This document shows, piece by piece, positions 1-8,521 of a stretch of DNA of 16,026 bases (the first letter of the stretch is position 1; every line of letters starts with the position of its first letter). The notes beneath the pieces are model-generated. The model made no database searches. It was not told where the DNA came from and was given only the letters and a program-made list of their open reading frames with translations. The stretch comes from Planctomycetia bacterium (GTDB taxonomy: Bacteria; Planctomycetota; UBA1135; GCA-002686595), in contig SXKQ01000172.1 of the NCBI GenBank assembly GCA_005778045.1, forward strand, positions 1 through 16,026. Direction: 5' to 3'. The position numbers and the translations under genes are program-made.

Positions 1-564
1 AAGGGCACGGGCCTCGGACTCGCGACGGTGCTTGGCGTGATCCAGCAGAATCGTGGCACGATCGCGGTACTCAGTGCCCCCGGCGCGGGCTCTACGTTTT
101 CGGTGTACTGGCCGCTCTCGGAAGCGGGCGAGCGCGCTCCCGCAGACGCCCAGCCGACGTCGTCCGCCACCCCGATGCGGCACGACCACGTGCTGCTCGT
201 CGAAGACGATGACCAAGTCCGCAACTTCATGACGAAGGGCCTCGAGCACGAAGGATTCACGGTCACGGCGTGCCCCACGGCCGAATGCGCGCTCGAGACG
301 CTCGCGTACGGCATCGTGCAGCCTGCGGTGCTCGTCACGGACGTGGTCATGCCGCGCATGAACGGCGGCGAGCTCGCCGAGGCGGTGCGTCAGCGCTACC
401 CGGGAATCCCCGTGCTGTTCGTCTCGGGCCACACCGACGACATCATCGCGCAGCACGGCATCGTGCGCGAAGGCGTGGCCTTGCTCGAGAAGCCATTCAG
501 TCCGCGAGTCCTCGCAAGTAAGGTGCGCGAGGTCATCGAAGCGCACATGGGCCGGGCGCCCTGA
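1..564 (+). CDS. Hybrid sensor histidine kinase, C-terminal part (HATPase end + receiver domain), 5'-truncated
   Basis: The reading frame is open from the first base, so this is the 3' end of a longer gene. The first residues, KGTGLGLA, are the G2 box of a histidine-kinase ATPase domain, followed by its last strands (GSTFSVYWPL, about residues 31-39 of the fragment). After a short Pro/Ala linker comes a complete response-regulator receiver domain (about residues 61-182). Its acidic pocket is E68-D69-D70, the phosphoacceptor is D114 in TDVVMPRMNG, the switch Ser is S142 and the conserved Lys is K164 in EKPF. The protein is therefore a hybrid kinase with an attached receiver and no visible output domain, so phosphate is probably passed on or drained. 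The in-frame GTG at 28 is not a real start because it lies inside the ATPase motif. Sensor input and partner cannot be known from this window. Confidence 0.93.
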   Translation, partial: KGTGLGLATVLGVIQQNRGTIAVLSAPGAGSTFSVYWPLSEAGERAPADAQPTSSATPMRHDHVLLVEDDDQVRNFMTKGLEHEGFTVTACPTAECALETLAYGIVQPAVLVTDVVMPRMNGGELAEAVRQRYPGIPVLFVSGHTDDIIAQHGIVREGVALLEKPFSPRVLASKVREVIEAHMGRAP

Positions 565-634
565 ACAGCGCGGCGAAACGCTCCTGAAAGCTGTTAGGGT
601 ACGCCTTGAGTCGACCCTCGCGGGTGACTTCCCC

Positions 635-1540
635 ATGGCCGGAACCAGCCTGCTCGCCCTGCTCGACGACATCGCGGCGCTGCTCGACGATGTCGGCGTG
701 ATGACGAAGGTCGCCACGAAGCGCACGGCAGGCATGCTGGGCGACGAGCTGGCGCTGTACTCCAAGGAGGTCTCCGGCGTCCGCTCGCACCGCGAGCTGC
801 CGGTGATCTGGGCGATCGCGAAGGGCTCGCTGCTCAACAAGGCGATCCTGCTGCCCATCGCGCTCGCGGTCAGTGCGCTCGCACCGTGGGCGATCCTGCC
901 GCTCATGGTCGTCGCGGGCACGTACCTCTGCTACGAGGGCTTCGAGAAGGTCGCGGAGCAGCTCGCGAGCTGGCTCGGGCGCGAGCACGTCACCCATGCT
1001 GTCGCGGCGGAGTCACGTCGCTCGCCGGAAGATGCCGAACAGGCCGAGCGAGTGCGCGTGCGCGGCGCGATCCGCACCGATCTGGTGCTCTCGATCGAGA
1101 TCTTCGTGATCACCCTGAACGTCGTCGAAGGAGCGACGCTCGCGCGACAGGCCCTGACACTCGCGCTCGTCGCGGCACTGGCCACCATCTTCGTCTACGG
1201 GCTCGTCGCCGCCATCGTGCGGCTCGACGAGGTCGGAGCATGGCTGTACCAGCGCCCGCGAGCGGGTGCGCGCAGGCTCGGCTCGGCCCTGCTCGACTTC
1301 GCACCGCGCATGATGCGGGCGCTCGGCGTGCTCGGGACGCTGGCCATGTTCCTCGTCGGTGGCGAGATCCTCTCGCACGCTGTCCCCCACTTCGAGGAGC
1401 GTGTCGCGGCTTGGGTCGAGGGCTCGGGCAGTGTGACGAGCTACCTCGTCCACGCCACGGTGAACTGCACGATCGGCCTGCTGGCTGGCGCGCTCGCCGC
1501 GGGCGCGCTGCAGCTCGGCAAGCGCCTGCGAGCGAGGTGA
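635..1540 (+). CDS. yedI: DUF808 / YedI family inner-membrane protein
   Basis: This is a 301-aa protein with the hallmark N-terminus of the DUF808 (YedI) family, MAG(T/S)SLLALLDDIA...LLDDVGVMTKVA, followed by the conserved ELPVIWAIAKGSLLNK block near residues 53-68. Length matches the family (about 300 aa). Several hydrophobic segments are visible: about residues 69-98 (two helices with APWAILPL between), 150-195, 230-245 and 270-290, consistent with a polytopic inner-membrane protein. The family function is not established, so none is assigned. The ATG at 635 is chosen because MAG-S is the usual family start; no strong Shine-Dalgarno is seen. It is a single gene, separated by 70 nt from the kinase and convergent with the korB remnant 53 nt downstream. 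Codon use looks like that of the neighbouring intact genes. Confidence 0.93.
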   Translation: MAGTSLLALLDDIAALLDDVGVMTKVATKRTAGMLGDELALYSKEVSGVRSHRELPVIWAIAKGSLLNKAILLPIALAVSALAPWAILPLMVVAGTYLCYEGFEKVAEQLASWLGREHVTHAVAAESRRSPEDAEQAERVRVRGAIRTDLVLSIEIFVITLNVVEGATLARQALTLALVAALATIFVYGLVAAIVRLDEVGAWLYQRPRAGARRLGSALLDFAPRMMRALGVLGTLAMFLVGGEILSHAVPHFEERVAAWVEGSGSVTSYLVHATVNCTIGLLAGALAAGALQLGKRLRAR

Positions 1541-1593
1541 TCGCGCGTCGCGCTCAGGCGACGGTCGAGGTTCCGCCGAAGTGCAGCAACTTG

Positions 1594-2556
1594 TCAAGTG
1601 ACCCGCTGCCGCGCGTCGCGCGCGCGCTGGAGCTGCTCGTGCAATCCCGCATCGAAGGTCGGTGCGGCGCCGACGCGTAAGATCCCGATCGGGCGCGGCA
1701 GCGCCGGATGCGCGTCCATCCGTACCATCACGAAGACGGCGCCGGGCGAAGCGAGGTCCGCGCGCCAAGTCTCGGCTTCCGCCGCGGAGCAGACGCACGG
1801 CTCACGGATTTCTACCTGAACGTCCATGTCGTGCTCTTTGCTGAACACGAGCGGCTGGTTCGGTCGCAGGTCGACGGTGTGGTCCTCGCGCGCGATCTTC
1901 TCGGCGATCGTGTCGAACGCGCCATCGTTGAAGATCACACAATTCTGGTAGATCCCGACGAACGCGATGCCCTCGCGCGTCTCGGCGGCGAGCAGTGCCT
2001 ACTCCATGTGCTGCTGGCGCGTGTCGATCCTGTGCGCGACGAACGTGGAGCCACAGTCGAGCGCGAAGCTCACGGGACCGAAGGATCGGTCGACGGAGCC
2101 CATCGGCGAGTTCTTGGTGTTTTCGTCTTGTGGCGAGGTCGGCGAGTATCGGCCCTTGGAGAGGCCACAGATCTACTTGTTGAAGGACAGGATCTACACG
2201 TCCACGTTGCGGCGCAGGATGCGCGCCATGGGGTTGCCGCCGATCGAGAGCCCGTCGCCGTCGCCCGTCACGACCCTCACGGAGAGCTCCGGATTCGCGC
2301 TCTTGATGCCGGTCGCGAAGGCCGCGGCGCGGCCGTGAAGCGAGTGGAACCCGTACGTGTTCATGTAGTGCGGGAAGGGTCTCGATTCGCCGATGTCGGA
2401 CACGAAGCACAGCTGGTGACGCGGCTCCCCGAGCTGCGCCATCACGCCCTGCACGCCGTTGAACATCGCGTAGTCCCCGCGGCCCGGGAACAAGCGCACG
2501 TCGTGGTCCGGCTTGAGGTGCTTCTTCGAGAGGCTCGCCTGCCGTGCCCTGGTGAC
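1594..2556 (-). pseudogene. korB: korB remnant: 2-oxoglutarate/2-oxoacid:ferredoxin oxidoreductase beta subunit with three in-frame amber codons
   Basis: One continuous minus-strand frame of about 320 codons aligns from memory along the whole KorB family. It has a TPP/Mg motif GDGDGLSIGGN, the block HYMNTYGFHSLHGRA, the block KGRYSPTSP, then IYQNCVIFNDGAF, and a C-terminal tail with PRPIGILR. The frame is interrupted by three TAG codons at 2194-2196, 2173-2175 and 1999-2001 and ends in a normal TGA at 1594-1596. No frameshift is needed. The iron-sulfur ligands are damaged: the usual CPGCGD is FPGRGD here (F23, R26), and the usual GIGCS is DIGES (E57). Only the later Cys (C206, QNC) remains. 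The expected start lies at 2556, where GTC stands in place of a start codon. TAG is used as a normal stop by other genes in the window (rhodanese, cysQ-like, HD protein), so read-through is unlikely. Together with the korA remnant this is a dead oxidoreductase operon. Confidence 0.9.
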
Positions 2557-4241
2557 GGCTCCAGGATCGCGCGAATCTTGCGGACGAGCTCGGATGTACG
2601 GAATAGCTGTCTCTGGACCTTGCTGTAGTCGAGAAAGTCGTGCTGCGGATACTCGCTGCGCAGGATCCGCGCGAGCTGGCATGGGTTCATCTCCGCCACG
2701 TGCAGCGAGCGCAGTTGCGAGAAGCTCGCGTCGAGCCCCTTGGACAGCGGCCGAAAGTGGCGCAGGTGCAGCGAGAACACACGTACGCCGTCCTTGTGCA
2801 ATTCCTCGACCGCGCTCGTGATCGCGCAATAGGTCGAGCCCCACCCGAGCACGAGCATCTCACCCTGCTCGTCGCCGAGCAGCGCAGGCGTCGGAATCGA
2901 GTCGCGCATGCCGAGCACCTTCCGCGTGCGCAGCTTGCTCACCAGCTCGCGGTTCTCGCGGCTCTAGCTCAGGCACCCAATGAGATTCGCGCGCTCGATG
3001 CCGCCGATGCGGTGCTCGAGACCGGGCGTGCCAGACCGCGCCCACGGACGTGCGAGACGCTCGTCGCGCGCGAACGGCAGGCAGCAAACCGCGGGCAAGA
3101 CTTGCCGGAAATGCGCGCGAATAAGGCGGCGCCTCCGCGATCTCTGGCAAGCGCCACGGATCCGCTCCATTCGCGATGTAGCCAGCGGTGAGCAGGATCA
3201 CGGGTGTCATGTACTGCACCGCGCTACGACAGGCCTCCACCGCGCAGTCGAACGCGTCCGCGAGCATCGAGCCCACGAGCACCCGGATCGGCGCCCCGCC
3301 GTTGCGCCCGAAGCTCGCCTGCAGGATGTCCGCCTGTTCCGTCTTGGTCGGCAGGCCGGTCGAGGGGCCGCCGCGCCGCACGCTGCCGGTCACGAGCGGC
3401 AGCTCCGTCGCGACCGCGAGCCCCATCGCCTCCGTCTTGAGCGCCCGCCCGGTGCCCGAGGTCGCGATGATCCCGCGGCAGCCAGCGCAGGAGGAGCAAA
3501 GCGCCCCGCAGATCGCGGCGGTCTCGCGCTCGGCCCAGAAGGTGATCGCGCCGAGCTCCTTGTTGCCCGCCTGCGACGAGGCCCATCGCCGTCGCCTCGT
3601 TGCCCACGATATTGCTGTATGTGCCCGTGGGGAGCGCCATGCAGGGTCGGACCTCACAGCTGCTCTGAAAGAACCCGTGGATGTCGCCGGCGTTGTAGCC
3701 AGCCTGCATCGCGAGCTTGTTGGTCTCCGCGAGCTCGGGCCGCTTGGGGAGCTTCTCCTCGAGCCCGCGTAGAGTCGCCTCGAATGGCCGGTCGTACAGC
3801 CAGTACATGAGGTCGAACGTGTAGAAGTTCCTGCAGCGCTGCAGCTCCTTCGAAGTGAGGCCATACCCGCGGGCGCCTCTGTGACGCGCTGGTTGATCTC
3901 GACCTCGAGCACGAGATAGCTCTCAAGCGAGCCGTCGACCAGCGGGTTCGTTGCGAGATTCGCCCGGCGCAGATCGCCCGAGCTGAATTGGCCCGTGTTC
4001 TCCACCACGAGCGCCGCGGGGTTCATCGCGACCAGCACGTCCAGATGGTCCCCGGGGAGGTATCGCCGGGCGCGCGAAACTCGACCGGGTCGTCCGGAAA
4101 CGTGGCAAGTTCGCGGCCGATCACCGCCGACGTGTGGATGAACTGGTTGCCGGTGATCTGCGTGCCGTCGCCGGAGTCCCCGGCGAAGCGGATCGCGACG
4201 CTCTCGAAGGGCCGGACGTCGCGCTCTTGGGTCTGGCTCAT
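2553..4241 (-). pseudogene. korA: korA remnant: 2-oxoglutarate/2-oxoacid:ferredoxin oxidoreductase alpha subunit, multiply frameshifted
   Basis: The start is preserved: ATG at 4239-4241 with a GAGGAT Shine-Dalgarno about 7 nt upstream, then the gamma-domain opening AIRFAGDSGDGTQITGNQF. Homology then jumps between frames. It moves to another frame near 4040-4070 (GDHLDVLVAMNPAAL), to the third near 3870-3880 (GYGLTSKELQRC), and back near 3575-3585 (NKELGAITFWAE, RGGPSTGLPTKTEQAD). It shifts again near 3110-3140 (LPFARDERLARPWA, GTPGLEHRIGGIE). A TAG at 2964-2966 follows, and the same frame then resumes with VLGWGSTY and VAEMNPCQLARIL. Segments appear lost: the stretch after FRAP, a piece between NPAAL and VVENTG, and about 25 codons around 3580 that should carry the highly conserved YPITPxS motif. 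No family stop is found at the expected end near 2553. The intact enzyme would convert 2-oxoglutarate plus CoA to succinyl-CoA with ferredoxin reduction. Exact substrate (2-oxoglutarate or another 2-oxoacid) is inferred. Confidence 0.92.
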
Positions 4242-4397
4242 GGACGATCCTCGGCGCGACGCGCCTCGGGCGTGCTGAGGCGGACGATCTCGCGCCGTGA
4301 GCGACGCTAGGTGCAACGTGCGTGCGTGGACGCGCCCTCGTGCGTAGTGCGCGTCGCACAGGAGCCACGTTCGCGCTGCTCCCAAGCGTGCAATCGC

Positions 4398-4406
4398 TAC
4401 TATAGT
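4398..4406 (+). promoter_or_regulatory. Possible -10 element upstream of the FIST gene
   Basis: In the otherwise GC-rich 187-nt divergent spacer between korA and the FIST gene, the string TACTATAGT stands out. TATAGT (4401-4406) matches the TATAAT consensus at five of six positions. It lies 22 nt before the ATG at 4429, which would put transcription start shortly before that codon and would exclude the upstream GTG at 4405 as start. No convincing -35 box is seen at the usual spacing, so another sigma factor or chance remains possible. Confidence 0.25.
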
Positions 4407-4428
4407 GCCCTTCGCAAGGCCCGACTCG

Positions 4429-5640
4429 ATGACTTCTCGTCCCCACTTCGCCGCTGCGCTATCGACCGAGCCGGTCTCCGCCCGAGCAGAGCAGCACGTC
4501 CTCGCGCAGCTCACCGAGCAGCTCGCGGGCGCGCGCCCCGACTTGTGCGTCGCCTTCGTCACTCACCACCACGGCGGAGCGATCGAGGAGCTCGGCCAGC
4601 GCCTCGCGAGGGCCCTCGGTGCACGGGTGGTGCTCGGCTGCACCGGCGAGAGCCTGATCGGTGACGGACGCGAGGTCGAGCGCGAGCCCGCCTTGAGCGT
4701 GTGGTGCGCCTGCATGCCGGGCACGGAGGTGCGCCCGTTCAGCGTCGTGGCGCGCCCGGACGCCGACGGTGATATCGCGTTCAGCGCCTTTCCAGAGGTT
4801 CGCGATACGCGGCGCGCAGCGCTCCTCTTGCTCGCGGATCCCTACTCGTTCCCGATGGACGCGTACCTCAAGCGTCTGGACGCGCGCCTCGCGGGCGTCC
4901 CAGCGTTCGGTGGGATGGCGAGCGGCGGAATGGGTCCGGGCCAGAACCTGCTCTTCACGGCGGACGGACTCGTCGCGCAGGGAGCGCTGGGCGTCGTGAT
5001 CGAGGGCGATGTCGAAGTGCGCCCAGTCGTGAGCCAGGGCTGCCGCCCCGTGGGCAAGCCGTGGGTCGTCACGCAGTGCGACGAGCACCTCGTGCAGAAG
5101 CTCGGGGGCCGGCCTGCACTCGAGGTGCTGATGGAGACGGTCTCCGCGCTCGCCGACAAGGAGGCCGCGTTGTTCCGCCGGGGACCGTTCGTGGGGCTCG
5201 CTCTCGACGCCAAGAAGAGCAGCTTCGAGCGCGGCGACTTCCTCGTCCGCAGCCTGCTCGGCGTCGCGCGTGACCAGAACGCGGTCGCGTTCGGAGACCT
5301 GCCGCGGCGCGGCCAGACCATCCAGTTCCTCGTGCGCGACGCGGCAAGCGCGGGCGAGGACCTCGAGCAGTTGATGCACTCGCAGGGCGGTGGTCCGCTC
5401 GGCGAGGAGGAGGACCGCGGCGCCGCCGGCGTGCTGCTCTTCACTTGCAACGGCCGCGGCTCGCGCATGTTCAGCGAGCCCGACCACGACATCGGCTGCG
5501 TGCGGCGTACGCTGGTCCGCAATGCGCCGTTGGCAGGCTTCTTCGCGGCCGGCGAGATCGGTCCAGTCGGCGGACGCAACTTCCTGCATGGCTACACGGC
5601 GAGCGTGGCAGTGTTCCGCGCACGCCGCACGGAGAACTGA
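4429..5640 (+). CDS. FIST N-/C-domain sensory protein
   Basis: This is a 403-aa protein that fits the FIST family, whose domains are predicted to bind small ligands such as amino acids upstream of signalling pathways. The FIST N domain spans roughly residues 35-225, with the GCTGESLIGDGREVE motif near residue 70 and FGGMASGG near residue 162. The FIST C domain covers roughly residues 230-390 and ends with the typical block GFFAAGEIGPVGGRNFLHG followed by YTASVAVF. There is no kinase, cyclase or methyl-accepting domain attached and no signal peptide, so it is a stand-alone cytoplasmic FIST protein. The ATG at 4429 is preferred over GTG at 4405 because an AAGG sequence lies about 10 nt upstream and a possible -10 box overlaps the GTG. 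It is the first gene of a close run: the rhodanese gene begins 2 nt after its TGA, which implies co-translation. The ligand is unknown. Confidence 0.93.
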   Translation: MTSRPHFAAALSTEPVSARAEQHVLAQLTEQLAGARPDLCVAFVTHHHGGAIEELGQRLARALGARVVLGCTGESLIGDGREVEREPALSVWCACMPGTEVRPFSVVARPDADGDIAFSAFPEVRDTRRAALLLLADPYSFPMDAYLKRLDARLAGVPAFGGMASGGMGPGQNLLFTADGLVAQGALGVVIEGDVEVRPVVSQGCRPVGKPWVVTQCDEHLVQKLGGRPALEVLMETVSALADKEAALFRRGPFVGLALDAKKSSFERGDFLVRSLLGVARDQNAVAFGDLPRRGQTIQFLVRDAASAGEDLEQLMHSQGGGPLGEEEDRGAAGVLLFTCNGRGSRMFSEPDHDIGCVRRTLVRNAPLAGFFAAGEIGPVGGRNFLHGYTASVAVFRARRTEN

Positions 5641-5642
5641 CG

Positions 5643-6179
5643 ATGGACATGGTGGCGGTCGGAGTCGGTGGCGGTGCGCTCGCGGTAGCGCTGTTCGCAT
5701 GGATGAAGGCGGGCGCGTCGAAGGCGCGCATCGACGAGCTCGAGCGCGAGCTGCGCAGGCGCACGGATGGCGCGGCGGAAGAACTGCGCAACGAGCTGCG
5801 CGTGCAGCGCGAGCTGCTTGCCACCGTCGCCGAGGGAGGCTGCCTCTCGCGCGAGCAGGTACTCGAAGGACGCCTGTGGTCGGACGCGAGCGTGCAACAG
5901 GCCCTCGCGCTCGTGCAGAGCGGAGCGCGCGTGCTCGACGTGCGCACTCCCGGCGAGACGGCGGGCGGGGTCATACCCGGCGCCCTGCTGATCCCGGTCG
6001 ATCAGCTCGAAGCGCGCGTGCGTGAGCTCCCGAAGGACGGCAAGCCGCTGCTCGTGTGCTGCGCCGGCGGCTCGCGTTCCGCCGCAGCATGCGAGTTCCT
6101 ATCGCAGCAGGGATACTCGTCATTGCACAACCTCGAAGGCGGCATGAACTCCTGGTCCGGCTCGCGCGTTCGGCCGTAG
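5643..6179 (+). CDS. Membrane-anchored single-domain rhodanese-like protein
   Basis: This 178-aa protein has three parts. Residues about 4-21 form a hydrophobic N-terminal anchor (VAVGVGGGALAVALFAW). Residues about 26-62 are a charged, Glu/Arg-rich stretch likely to be a coiled coil. Residues about 72-175 form a rhodanese domain with VLDVRTPGE, then the active-site loop C140-AGGS-R145-S, then NLEGGMNSW at the end. A six-residue loop starting with Cys is typical of sulfurtransferase rhodaneses that carry a persulfide, so it is predicted to be catalytically competent. The start ATG at 5643 lies 2 nt after the FIST stop, and the next gene begins 8 nt after its TAG. The anchor would place the catalytic domain at the membrane, probably on the cytoplasmic face because positive charges follow the helix. 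Longer in-frame extensions upstream lie within the FIST gene and are not used. Confidence 0.9.
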   Translation: MDMVAVGVGGGALAVALFAWMKAGASKARIDELERELRRRTDGAAEELRNELRVQRELLATVAEGGCLSREQVLEGRLWSDASVQQALALVQSGARVLDVRTPGETAGGVIPGALLIPVDQLEARVRELPKDGKPLLVCCAGGSRSAAACEFLSQQGYSSLHNLEGGMNSWSGSRVRP

Positions 6180-6187
6180 TCGAGTCG

Positions 6188-8521
6188 ATGCGACTCCTCG
6201 CTCGCATCGCGCGCTGGGCTATCGGCGTTATCGCGCTCGCCGCGCTCGTCTCCGCTCTGGCCTTCTTCTGGTGGCGCGGGCGCGGCGAGCCGCAGCGCAA
6301 GGGCCAAGCTGCGATTCCGACGCTCGGGAATTCGGTCAGCGTGCGCTTCGATGAAGCAGCCGTACCCCACATCGGTGCCACGAGCCTCGACGACGCGGCG
6401 CGCGCGCTCGGCTGGCTGCATGCGAACGAGCGCATGGGGCAGATGGAGCTGCAGCGTCGCTACGCCGCGGGTCGGCTCGCGGAAGTCGTCGGAGCCGACG
6501 CGCTCGCCACCGATCGACGCATGCGCCAACTCGGCATCGCTCGCCTCGCGCGTCGCAACCTCGGAGCCAGCTCGGAGCGCTCGCGTGCGTTGCTCGCGGC
6601 CTATGCGCAGGGCGTGAACGCGTGGCTCGACACGAATCGTGACAACCTGCCGCCGGATCTCGTGCTGCTGCGGGCGGAGCCGGAGCCGTGGCGCGAGGAA
6701 GACAGCCTCGGGATCCAGTTGCTGATGGCGCAGATGCTCTCATTGGGCGAGTGGCGCGAGCGCGCGCGCATGCGCTGGCTCGGGGCGCTAGGGATCGAGC
6801 GCACGCGCGAGCTGATGGGCATGCCGGAGCTCGCGGTGGATGACGAGATCCTCGCCCTTGCCGCCCTGACGAGGCCCGAACCCGCGCCGGCGGAGAAGCC
6901 CGCGAACGGCAGCAACAACTGGGCGGTGTCCGCGAGTCGCAGCGAGACCGGCAGCGCTCTCGTCGCGAACGATCCGCACCTCGCGCTCGACTTGCCGTCG
7001 CTCTGGTACCAAGCTCAGGTGCGCTGTCCCCAGTACGAAGCCGCGGGCTTCACGCTGCCCGGCCTTCCGATTGTCGTGATCGGTCAGGGCGCGCGCGTCG
7101 CGTGGGGCTTCACGAACTCCGAGCTCGACGTGTGCGACCTGTTCCTCGAGCGCGTGAGCGAGGATGGGCGCTCCGTGGAGCGCGACGGCGAGTGGCTGCC
7201 GCTCAGCGTCGAATCGGAGACGATTCGGGTCCGCGGTGGGGACGCCGAGGCGTTCGAGTGGCGCGCGAGCGACATCGGACCTCTGTACGTTTCGTTCGAT
7301 CGCGTGCGCCGGACGACTTACAGCGTCGCGTGGACGGCCTACCAGCCGTTCGATTCGCTCGAGCCGTTCCTCGCTCTCGCCGCGGCTCGCACGGTCGGCG
7401 AGATTCCCGCGATCGCTGCGCGCTTCGTGTGCCCGCCCCAGAACCTCGTCTGCGGCGATGCCGACGGCGCGATCGCGCACACGATCCTCGGTCGCTCCGT
7501 CGCGCGCGGGGTCGGCGTGGGCAGGCTCCCGTTGCCCGCTTGGAAGCGCGCGAATCACTGGCGCGGACTCGCGCCCCACGAGCAGATGCCGCTCTCGATC
7601 GAGCCCGAGTCGGGGCTGCTCGCCACGGCCAACGAGGACTCCCGTCCCGCGGGCTTTCCCTACCCCTACCCGCAGGATCCCGCGGCGCCCCAGCGCGGAC
7701 AGCGCATTCGCGAGCGGCTTGCGGAGCGTGGCAACTGGAACGTCGGTTCGCTCGCCGCCGTGCAGGTCGACACGACCTCCCTGTACGCGCGCGAGCTTGT
7801 CGCCAAGCTGCCCGAGCCGCTTGAAGGAACGGACGCCCATCGCGCGTGGCGCGCCCTGCGGAACTGGGACGGCAACATGACGCTGCGCGGGCAATCCGCG
7901 CTCTACGCGCTGCTCGAGCGCGAGCTCGATACGGCCGTGTTCGGCGACGAACTCGCTGCGACGAGTGGCCTGCTCTACTCCGATCGCTACCGCGCGCTGC
8001 TGGAGGTGCTCGACGGAACGCTCGACGAGCGCTGGTGCGACGACGTGCGGACGGAGGCGCGCGAGACGCGCATGGACGCCGTCAGGGCGGCGCTCGCGGC
8101 CAGCTGGAAGCTTGGCTCCGCGCGCTTTGGCGCGGACGTGGCCGACTGGGACTACGGCGCGCTGCATGCATGGACCCCCGAGCACAAGCTCGGCTCCGTA
8201 CCCGTGCTCGGACGCTTCTTCAATCGCTCTACGGCACCGGTACCTGGCAACGACACGTGCCCGTGCGTCTTCACGGGCTCGTGGAGTGGCGAGCGCATCG
8301 ACGTCAACCATGGCGCCTCGCTGCGCTTCGCCGCAGACTGCGCGAACCCCGATCGCTCGCTCGCGATCCTGCCGGGCGGCCAGTCGGGCCATCCCTTCGA
8401 CGCGCACTACGGCGACCAGATTGAAGGCTACCTCGCCGGCCATATGCGGCCGATGCGCTGGAGCGAGCCCGCGATCCGCGCGGCGACAGTCTCCACGCTG
8501 GAGCTCGCGTCGAGGCCTTGA
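6188..8521 (+). CDS. Penicillin acylase family Ntn hydrolase (possible acyl-homoserine-lactone or amide acylase)
   Basis: This 777-aa precursor begins with a signal anchor (residues about 1-28, MRLLARIARW then a long hydrophobic stretch), so it is exported. The alpha-subunit region (about 40-215) contains ALGWLHANERMGQMELQRR and YAQGVNAWLD. A short spacer leads to G-S242-NNW, where S242 is the expected autocatalytic cleavage site and nucleophile at the new N-terminus of the beta subunit. Typical beta-subunit motifs follow: ANDPHLALDLPSLWYQ, IGQGARVAWGFTNS, and near the C-terminus ILPGGQSGHPFDAHYGDQ. Length and motif order match penicillin G acylase, PvdQ and related enzymes that cleave the amide bond of acylated substrates in the periplasm. 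The natural substrate cannot be read from sequence. The ATG at 6188 is chosen because it gives the signal sequence directly and lies 8 nt after the rhodanese stop. The in-frame upstream part lies inside the rhodanese gene. Confidence 0.95.
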   Translation: MRLLARIARWAIGVIALAALVSALAFFWWRGRGEPQRKGQAAIPTLGNSVSVRFDEAAVPHIGATSLDDAARALGWLHANERMGQMELQRRYAAGRLAEVVGADALATDRRMRQLGIARLARRNLGASSERSRALLAAYAQGVNAWLDTNRDNLPPDLVLLRAEPEPWREEDSLGIQLLMAQMLSLGEWRERARMRWLGALGIERTRELMGMPELAVDDEILALAALTRPEPAPAEKPANGSNNWAVSASRSETGSALVANDPHLALDLPSLWYQAQVRCPQYEAAGFTLPGLPIVVIGQGARVAWGFTNSELDVCDLFLERVSEDGRSVERDGEWLPLSVESETIRVRGGDAEAFEWRASDIGPLYVSFDRVRRTTYSVAWTAYQPFDSLEPFLALAAARTVGEIPAIAARFVCPPQNLVCGDADGAIAHTILGRSVARGVGVGRLPLPAWKRANHWRGLAPHEQMPLSIEPESGLLATANEDSRPAGFPYPYPQDPAAPQRGQRIRERLAERGNWNVGSLAAVQVDTTSLYARELVAKLPEPLEGTDAHRAWRALRNWDGNMTLRGQSALYALLERELDTAVFGDELAATSGLLYSDRYRALLEVLDGTLDERWCDDVRTEARETRMDAVRAALAASWKLGSARFGADVADWDYGALHAWTPEHKLGSVPVLGRFFNRSTAPVPGNDTCPCVFTGSWSGERIDVNHGASLRFAADCANPDRSLAILPGGQSGHPFDAHYGDQIEGYLAGHMRPMRWSEPAIRAATVSTLELASRP

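Noticed and set aside
28..564. Separate small gene starting at GTG 28
   Set aside because: The codon lies inside the conserved ATPase G2 region and the frame is open from base 1, so it is part of a truncated hybrid kinase.
564..595. Inverted repeat AACAGC...GCTGTT after the kinase gene as a terminator
   Set aside because: The stem is only 6 bp with a long interior and is not followed by a T tract; in GC-rich DNA this is within chance.
1708..2628. 306-codon plus-strand open frame across the korB remnant
   Set aside because: It has no recognisable motif or ribosome site. The opposite strand shows extended KorB homology, so this is a shadow frame.
1999..2966. Amber recoding (a translated 21st or 22nd amino acid) in korA/korB
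   Set aside because: TAG is the ordinary stop of three intact genes in the window. korA is also frameshifted, and korB has lost cluster cysteines, so decay is the simpler explanation. It is kept only as a low-weight finding.
1594..4241. Sequencing or assembly error as the sole cause of korAB damage
   Set aside because: Not fully excluded. However, missing blocks of many codons, replaced catalytic residues and the lack of any frame error in the flanking genes argue for true decay.
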